The notes below the pieces were generated by a model. It searched no databases. It had not been told where the DNA came from and saw nothing but the letters and a program-made list of their open reading frames with translations. Shown here piece after piece: positions 58,961 through 64,000 of a stretch of DNA of 64,000 nt. Origin of the DNA: Listeria immobilis (GTDB lineage: Bacteria > Bacillota > Bacilli > Lactobacillales > Listeriaceae); the NCBI RefSeq assembly GCF_014322765.1, contig NZ_JAASTZ010000010.1, positions 1 through 64,000 on the forward strand, read 5' to 3'. The translations under genes were made by a program, and so were the position numbers. Position 1 is the first letter of the stretch, and each line of letters begins with the position of its first letter.

Positions 58961-60272
58961 CTAACAATCCCTCTGCAAAACCTAGTTCATTCATGCTTTG
59001 AATATGTTTAATCGCCCGCTTCATTTGAATTGTTTTTCCATAGTGGAAAAAGCAAACATCACCAGTGGGGTGTGTCTTTTTTCGTCCAGCGCGTCCGGAA
59101 ATTTGAACTAAAGCTGCTTCTGTAAAAATCCTTTCTTCGCTTCCAAAAACGGCAACTTGAATATTAGTGAATGTTACACCTCGTTCTAAAATAGTTGTAG
59201 TTAATAATAATTTGATTTTCTCTTCTCGCAACCAAGCTACTTTTTCTTTTCTCGCTTCATCTGCTGAATGAACTGTGACTGGTTTTTCAAAGCCATATGT
59301 CACCAATACTTCTGCAAATTTTTCCATAACTTTAATCTCTGGAAAGAAAATGAGTGCTGGTTGTTTATATGTGTTAGTTTCCTTCATCCAATTGATAAGT
59401 TTTGGAGATATTTTACCTTCTGTTAGTTTTTTCTTCCATGGGCCAATCCAGCAAAGTTTTGGTACTGGAAGTTTTTTCCGGTGATAACGTGCTGGAATTT
59501 TCACAAAATGCCTTTTTCCTTGGATACATTCTTGTTGCCACTTTTCTTCTGGAGTTGCTGTAATAACAATGGTGGTACCTTCTTTTGAACGGGCTTTACT
59601 TACTGCGTATTCTAAAAATGGGTCTTTTGCAAAAGGAAAAGCATCTACTTCATCAATAAATATCACTTGGAATGCATCGTAAAAACGAACTAACTGATGC
59701 GTTGTTGCAAGCACAAACTGCTCATTTTGATATTTCTCTTTCGAATCACCATAGAGACAAACTATTTCCATATTTGGAAAAACTGCTTTTAAACGTGGAT
59801 GTAATTCTAAGCATACATCTACTCTCGGAGAAGCTAAACATATTTTATAGCCATGTTTTAACGCCATATTCATTCCTTCAAACAGCATTTCTGTCTTTCC
59901 TGAACCTGCAACAGCCCATAAGAGCATATCTTGCTTTTTTTCTAAGCTGGCAACCACCGCATCAGAAGCTTTTTTCTGTCCATCTGAAAGTGTTCCATCC
60001 CATTCCAAAAAAGATTCTTTTCTTTTTGGTAGAAGTATTGTTTTTTGGAAATACAATTTTTGACAGCTATTTACACGCCCCATAACAATACAATTCCGGC
60101 AATAAGTGCAAGCCTCTTGACCACAATATACACAATCCATCTTTCCAAATAATTTTTGATTTGTATTACCACATCGAAAACACTTATTTTCAGATATAGC
60201 TGCTACTTCCTCCAGCCCCTTGGTATTTTCAAGTTCACTTTCTTGATACAGTCTTCCTGGAAAAACGTTCAT
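58953..60272 (-). CDS. comFA: ComFA DNA-uptake helicase
   Basis: The protein has 439 residues: N-terminal zinc finger with CFRCG, CVYCG and CTYCRNC clusters, Walker A AVAGSGKTE, DEVD (VIFIDEVDAF), and helicase motif VI-like VQISGRAGRK. It is a membrane-associated ATPase that drives single-stranded DNA import in competence. It is the first gene of comFA-comFC and is intact. Confidence 0.94.
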   Translation of the reverse strand: MNVFPGRLYQESELENTKGLEEVAAISENKCFRCGNTNQKLFGKMDCVYCGQEACTYCRNCIVMGRVNSCQKLYFQKTILLPKRKESFLEWDGTLSDGQKKASDAVVASLEKKQDMLLWAVAGSGKTEMLFEGMNMALKHGYKICLASPRVDVCLELHPRLKAVFPNMEIVCLYGDSKEKYQNEQFVLATTHQLVRFYDAFQVIFIDEVDAFPFAKDPFLEYAVSKARSKEGTTIVITATPEEKWQQECIQGKRHFVKIPARYHRKKLPVPKLCWIGPWKKKLTEGKISPKLINWMKETNTYKQPALIFFPEIKVMEKFAEVLVTYGFEKPVTVHSADEARKEKVAWLREEKIKLLLTTTILERGVTFTNIQVAVFGSEERIFTEAALVQISGRAGRKKTHPTGDVCFFHYGKTIQMKRAIKHIQSMNELGFAEGLLDD

Positions 60273-60434
60273 TGTGATTCACCTCTATTTAGTTATACAA
60301 TATTTAGCTTATTCTTGCAGAAGTGATTATCTTATTTTCAATCTGTTTTCTCATGGGGAAAACAGATTTTTTCCTAGAAGAAAATTAGACTTTTCCTCCA
60401 TTTAAAATCCTTAAAAAACAATTTTGCCCTTCAC

Positions 60435-60466
60435 AAAAAAATTCCCCAGCTTTTTGACTGGGGAAT
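60435..60466 (-). terminator. Terminator after degV
   Basis: ATTCCCCAG and CTGGGGAAT flank a 8-base loop and lead into TTTTTTTGTG on the minus strand. Confidence 0.9.
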
Positions 60467-60468
60467 CC

Positions 60469-61320
60469 TTATTTAATTGACCAAGTTAGTCCGAGCGCGC
60501 CTTCACCAAGGTGTGTTCCGATAACTGGTCCAAAATAACTTAATTCAAATACCATTTCTGGAAACTTCTCTTCTAAATGTTTTCGCCATGCTTCACCTTT
60601 TTCTGGATCATTTCCATGAATAACGTAGGCTTTTTCTGCTGTTTTATTTTGAATAGCAGCTTGGAGTATATCCTCAATTCGTTTAAGCGCCTTCTTTTGG
60701 GTCCGCACTTTTTCAAACAAAACAATTTGCTTATCACTAAAATGAAGAATTGGTTTGATTTGAAGTAGACTCCCTACAAGCGCTTGAGCTCCATTAAGGC
60801 GACCACCACGTTGTAAATTGTTTAAATCATCTACCATAAAATAAGCATCTTGGGCTTGTTTTATTTTATCCAATTCCTTAAGAATATTCTCTACAGATTC
60901 ATTTTCAATAGCCATTTTAGCCGCTTTAATAACAAGCATTCCTTGTGCCATACAAGAAAGTTCCGAATCATAGGCAATAACATTTAAGTCCTCAATTCCT
61001 TCTCCAGCTGTAGCAGCATTTTGGAAGGTCCCACTAATACCACTGGATAAATGAATCGTAATTATTGTGTCAAACCCTTGTGATTTCAGCGATTCAAACA
61101 ATTGAATAAATTCTCCCGGGGCTGGTTGAGAAGAAGAAGGAAGATCCTTAGATACTTTTACCATTTCATAAAAGTCTGCTGTAGATAAATCCTCTCCTTC
61201 TCGATAAGCTTTGCCGTCAATTATTACAGAAAGTGGTACGACATTAATTCTTAGTTGTTTTTTCACTTCATCTGGCAAATAAGTTGTGCTATCCGTCACC
61301 ACTGCTATTTTTCCGTTCAT
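60469..61320 (-). CDS. DegV-family fatty-acid-binding protein
   Basis: The protein has 283 residues. The EDD/DegV fold is indicated by KIAVVTDSTTYLPDE at the start, the SSQPAPGEF and IHLSSGISGTFQNA loops that bind the fatty-acid carboxylate, and DDLNNLQRGGRL. Homologues (FakB) present fatty acids to FakA kinase. The gene follows degU by 21 bases as in B. subtilis, where its name arose. Confidence 0.93.
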   Translation of the reverse strand: MNGKIAVVTDSTTYLPDEVKKQLRINVVPLSVIIDGKAYREGEDLSTADFYEMVKVSKDLPSSSQPAPGEFIQLFESLKSQGFDTIITIHLSSGISGTFQNAATAGEGIEDLNVIAYDSELSCMAQGMLVIKAAKMAIENESVENILKELDKIKQAQDAYFMVDDLNNLQRGGRLNGAQALVGSLLQIKPILHFSDKQIVLFEKVRTQKKALKRIEDILQAAIQNKTAEKAYVIHGNDPEKGEAWRKHLEEKFPEMVFELSYFGPVIGTHLGEGALGLTWSIK

Positions 61321-61341
61321 ATTTTCCCCCTGCCATTTTCT

Positions 61342-62028
61342 TTAGCGGATGTATACCCAGCCATGTTTAATTGCTGTTACTACCGCTTGCGTTCTATCGT
61401 TTACTTTCATTTTTTGTAAAATGCTACTGACATGATTTTTAACTGTTTTTTCACTGATGAAAAGAGTTTCGCCAATTCCACGATTACTTTTCCCATCCGT
61501 AAGAAGTTGTAACACTTCGCATTCTCTATGTGTCAAAATGTGTAACGGCATTTTCACTTCGGGCTGTTGATACCCATACACACCTTGTGCTGTATTCGTA
61601 CTTGCTAAATGTCGATATTCACGAATTAATTTAATTGCTACACGAGGATGAATATACGCTCCACCATTTTCCACTATTTTGACAGCTTCTACAAGTTCGT
61701 GTGCGTCCATTTCTTTCAATAAATAACCTACAGCACCGGCTCTAAGTGCTTCCGTCACATATTCATCTGTATCGTGAATAGTTAAAACGATTACTTTAAT
61801 ACTCGGAAATTGACGAACTAACATTTCAGTTGCATCTAATCCATTAACTGTTGGCATATTAATATCCATTAAAACAATATCTGGTTTATATTCTCGGACC
61901 TTTGCTACAATATTTTTACCATTTTCAGCCTCCGCTACAACCTCAAAAGAATCTTCCAATTCTAAAATTCGTTTGATACCTTCGCGAAACAACTGATGAT
62001 CGTCTACAATCATGATTTTGAGTGCCAT
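61342..62028 (-). CDS. degU: Response regulator DegU
   Basis: The protein has 228 residues: receiver with Asp55 (VLMDINMPT) and a C-terminal LuxR-type helix-turn-helix ([40 protein letters not shown]). In Listeria it controls flagellar genes and virulence traits. No degS kinase lies beside it here, so it is an orphan regulator as known for L. monocytogenes. The 62029-62407 gap holds its leader and the divergent yigZ promoter; no gene is seen there. Confidence 0.96.
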   Translation of the reverse strand: MALKIMIVDDHQLFREGIKRILELEDSFEVVAEAENGKNIVAKVREYKPDIVLMDINMPTVNGLDATEMLVRQFPSIKVIVLTIHDTDEYVTEALRAGAVGYLLKEMDAHELVEAVKIVENGGAYIHPRVAIKLIREYRHLASTNTAQGVYGYQQPEVKMPLHILTHRECEVLQLLTDGKSNRGIGETLFISEKTVKNHVSSILQKMKVNDRTQAVVTAIKHGWVYIR

Positions 62029-62407
62029 AATGACTACTCCTCCTTCATTTATCTATTTTCATCAAGCTAATTGCAATCGAAAACATCAACCTTTTTAGTA
62101 GCGAAACCACTTAACCTTATAATCCCTGCCACAATTTGGCAATAAACTTTTCTCTTTTAAGTACTTTTTACTCTGACTACGTTATTTTCAGAAAAACTTT
62201 ATCTCCATTATACTGCATAATACGAGAAAATTACTTCTATATGCCTATAAAGAGAAGCTGAAAACTAGTCTAAAGTAATAGTAGTTTTTATTATAACACG
62301 AATTTGCCACTACTTCACCCGCTGTACTCAGAAAAATATCTATACAATTGCTTTACTTTCAGATAAAATAAAAGCTAGCTAAACGCATCAACTTTTGGAG
62401 GTTTCCT

Positions 62408-63043
62408 ATGTTAGATCAATATTTAACCATTCATCATAATGGGACACATGAAATAATCATTGAAAAATCTCGTTTCATCTGTCACCTTATGCGAGTTACA
62501 AACGAATCTGATGCACAAGCGTTTATTCAACAAATAAAAAAAGAACATCGAGATGCCTCACATAATTGTTCTGCATATATTATAGGAGAAAACGACCAAT
62601 ATCAAAAAGCACATGATGATGGCGAACCAAGCGGAACTGCTGGTGTTCCAATGTTAGAAGTTTTAAAAAAGAAGGGCTTAAAAAATATTGTGGCAGTTGT
62701 TACCCGTTATTTTGGTGGTACTAAATTAGGCGCTGGAGGCCTCGTTCGTGCATACGGTAGCGCTGTTAGTGACGCTGTTCAAGCTATTGGTATAGTCGAA
62801 TGCAAACTTGCTACAATCGTAAAATGCACATTTGCTTATCCTCTTCTTGGGAAAATGGAGAATGCCCTAGAACAAAAAAATTATCAAATTGACCAAAAAG
62901 AATTCACAGAAAAAGTAGTTCTTCACATTTTTGTCAATAATGATGATTTAATTAATTTCATTCATTGGATAACAGAAATTTCTAATGGTCAAATTGAGAC
63001 TCAAGAAGGTCCACAAAAATATAGAGAAAAGGATGTCACTTAG
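62408..63043 (+). CDS. YigZ/IMPACT-family protein
   Basis: The protein has 211 residues. The N-terminal UPF0029/IMPACT domain has RFICHLMRV, DASHNCSAY, DDGEPSGTAG and VVTRYFGGTKLGAGGL; the C-terminal DUF1949 domain follows. The eukaryotic homologue modulates translation stress signalling; the bacterial role is unclear. TTGGAGG precedes the start. It is the first plus-strand gene after the long minus-strand block. Confidence 0.93.
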   Translation: MLDQYLTIHHNGTHEIIIEKSRFICHLMRVTNESDAQAFIQQIKKEHRDASHNCSAYIIGENDQYQKAHDDGEPSGTAGVPMLEVLKKKGLKNIVAVVTRYFGGTKLGAGGLVRAYGSAVSDAVQAIGIVECKLATIVKCTFAYPLLGKMENALEQKNYQIDQKEFTEKVVLHIFVNNDDLINFIHWITEISNGQIETQEGPQKYREKDVT

Positions 63044-63044
63044 C

Positions 63045-63590
63045 ATGTCCACAAACATATTTTTCCAATTACCAGTAACCATTTCCACAGAAAGAACTAT
63101 TCTAAGAAAAACGACTTTAGCAGATGCTACAAGTTTATTTGATATTTGGTCGGATAGCGAAGTAGCTAAATTTATGAATATCGAAAAATTTTCTACCATT
63201 TTACAAGCTGAAGAAATGATTCAGGCCATTGAGAATGAACCAAATGCATGTAGATACACAATTTTCGATACTAAAAATCCACTCCATGCAATCGGGTCAT
63301 TAGGAATAAACGATGTTAATAATTCTACAAAAATGATTGAAATCGGCTACGAACTTGCTCAAAATTACTGGAGGCAAGGGTTAATGTTCGAAATTTTAAC
63401 TGCATTTTTAAAAATCACTCAACCTTTTTTACCCTATAAGAATATTACTGCCAAAGTACTTCCCGAAAATGTCGCATCCATAAAATTACTCAAAAAATTG
63501 AACTTCCAGCTTATTTCTACGGACAAAGAATTGGATTTGCACTCTGGGAAAATATGTGAAATTAGTAATTATCGCTTAACACTGGGATAG
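63045..63590 (+). CDS. GNAT acetyltransferase (RimJ/RimL type)
   Basis: The protein has about 181 residues from ATG 63045, which is just after the yigZ stop; an ATG at 63033 overlapping yigZ is an alternative. STERTILRKTTLADATSLFDIWSD and the acetyl-CoA loop LAQNYWRQGLMFEIL mark a RimJ/RimL-like N-acetyltransferase. The substrate is unknown. Likely co-transcribed with yigZ. Confidence 0.85.
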   Translation: MSTNIFFQLPVTISTERTILRKTTLADATSLFDIWSDSEVAKFMNIEKFSTILQAEEMIQAIENEPNACRYTIFDTKNPLHAIGSLGINDVNNSTKMIEIGYELAQNYWRQGLMFEILTAFLKITQPFLPYKNITAKVLPENVASIKLLKKLNFQLISTDKELDLHSGKICEISNYRLTLG

Positions 63591-63651
63591 GACAAATATT
63601 ACATTTTTGAAAGATAGTAACTTTTTTGTATTTTTTTCCTATTAAATTCTG

Positions 63652-63657
63652 TATAAT
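63652..63657 (+). promoter_or_regulatory. Candidate -10 of the LCP gene promoter
   Basis: TATAAT lies about 110 bases before the LCP start codon. No convincing -35 at 16-18 bases is seen (TTGTAT is 20 bases upstream). Confidence 0.4.
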
Positions 63658-63763
63658 GAATAAAAGTTAAAAAATAAAGAAAACGTAAATCAAGCGTAAC
63701 ATTCTTTATTCTAACAAATGATACAATGAAACATAGAAAAGTAACTATAAGGAGAATTAATAT

Positions 63764-64000
63764 ATGAATACAGGCACGGATGACAGCCGAAGAAGCAGCA
63801 AGAAATACAAACGCAGACGAAAAATACTATTCTGGATTTTAATACCTATTATGTGTGTAGTTTTAGCAGGAGTTGGATATGGTACTTACCTTTTTAGTAA
63901 AACAAAACTAGCCGCTGACAACTCTTTTGATAATGTAAGAAATGGGCAAGCTTCTACACTTCGCTCAAGTGATATTGAGCCTATAAAAGATAGTTTTTCT
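63764..64000 (+). CDS. LytR-CpsA-Psr (LCP) family protein, 5' part
   Basis: The first 79 codons are in the window; the gene runs off the right edge. A strongly basic start (SRRSSKKYKRRRK) is followed by one membrane span (about 21-45) and an extracellular start of the LCP region (KLAADNSFDNV, LRSSDIEPIKDSFS). LCP proteins attach teichoic acids and other polymers to peptidoglycan. AAGGAGA precedes the ATG. By order it corresponds to lmo2518, annotated as a LytR-type protein. Confidence 0.85.
   Translation, partial: MNTGTDDSRRSSKKYKRRRKILFWILIPIMCVVLAGVGYGTYLFSKTKLAADNSFDNVRNGQASTLRSSDIEPIKDSFS

Noticed and set aside
59672-60085. 137-codon plus-strand frame opposite comFA
   Set aside because: Antisense to Walker A and zinc-finger regions of comFA; no ribosome binding site.
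58953-60272. Broken competence gene
   Set aside because: comFA and comFC read through intact with all motifs; no disruption is present.

Overview
The window is a chromosomal segment of a low-GC Firmicute, almost certainly Listeria (L. monocytogenes or a close sensu stricto relative). From about 9.3 kb onward the gene order clpP, amino-acid permease, inlP-like LRR protein, namA, whiA, yvcK, rapZ, pgcA, galM, galE, trxB ... degU, yigZ, LCP protein matches, as I recall it, the lmo2468-lmo2518 stretch of L. monocytogenes EGD-e. The species call rests on this synteny and on protein recognition; no search was run.

Left 9 kb (accessory). This is the unusual part. An approximately 4.08-kb unit is tandemly repeated: small helical protein (-), class-3 lipase with a C-terminal helical tail (-), membrane-anchored DUF1433-like protein (+), HUH rolling-circle Rep (-) and a hairpin-rich putative origin. 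The lipase / small partner / DUF1433 set closely resembles the type VII secreted 'reverse-LXG' phospholipase toxin TslA, its helical partners and its immunity protein TilA of Staphylococcus aureus. I interpret the block as two T7SS lipase toxin-immunity cassettes carried by, or amplified with, a rolling-circle replicon. The second copy keeps only a frameshifted remnant of rep. To the right lie a DUF898 membrane protein, a 5'-truncated LPXTG-type surface protein, two small exported proteins of unknown function and a tRNA-Arg(CCG) gene, a plausible integration target that bounds the island.

9-30 kb: clpP with a textbook CtsR operator; an APC permease whose start codon appears lost; an internalin-P-like secreted LRR protein followed by a nested palindromic terminator; namA; the whiA-yvcK-rapZ operon; pgcA-galM-galE for glucose/galactose and UDP-sugar metabolism; trxB; a TPR protein; the hprK-lgt-ppaX-acetyltransferase operon; and an envelope-stress set (YvlD-like, PspC, DUF4097 proteins).

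30-45 kb: the uvrBA excision-repair operon behind a LexA-like box, csbA, an HD hydrolase, a CzrA-like zinc-sensing ArsR repressor, and the phosphate block (phoP-phoR and pstS-pstC-pstA-pstB-pstB-phoU) with a perfect triple Pho box ahead of pstS.

45-64 kb: cell-envelope and division genes (minJ-like, cardiolipin synthase, M23 and NlpC/P60 hydrolases with coiled coils, ftsEX), a YitT-family protein, prfB with its programmed +1 frameshift, secA, hpf, comFA-comFC, degV, an orphan degU, yigZ, a GNAT acetyltransferase and the start of an LCP (LytR-CpsA-Psr) wall-polymer ligase cut by the window end. Almost everything from 10 to 62 kb is on the minus strand. Rho-independent terminators separate most transcription units.
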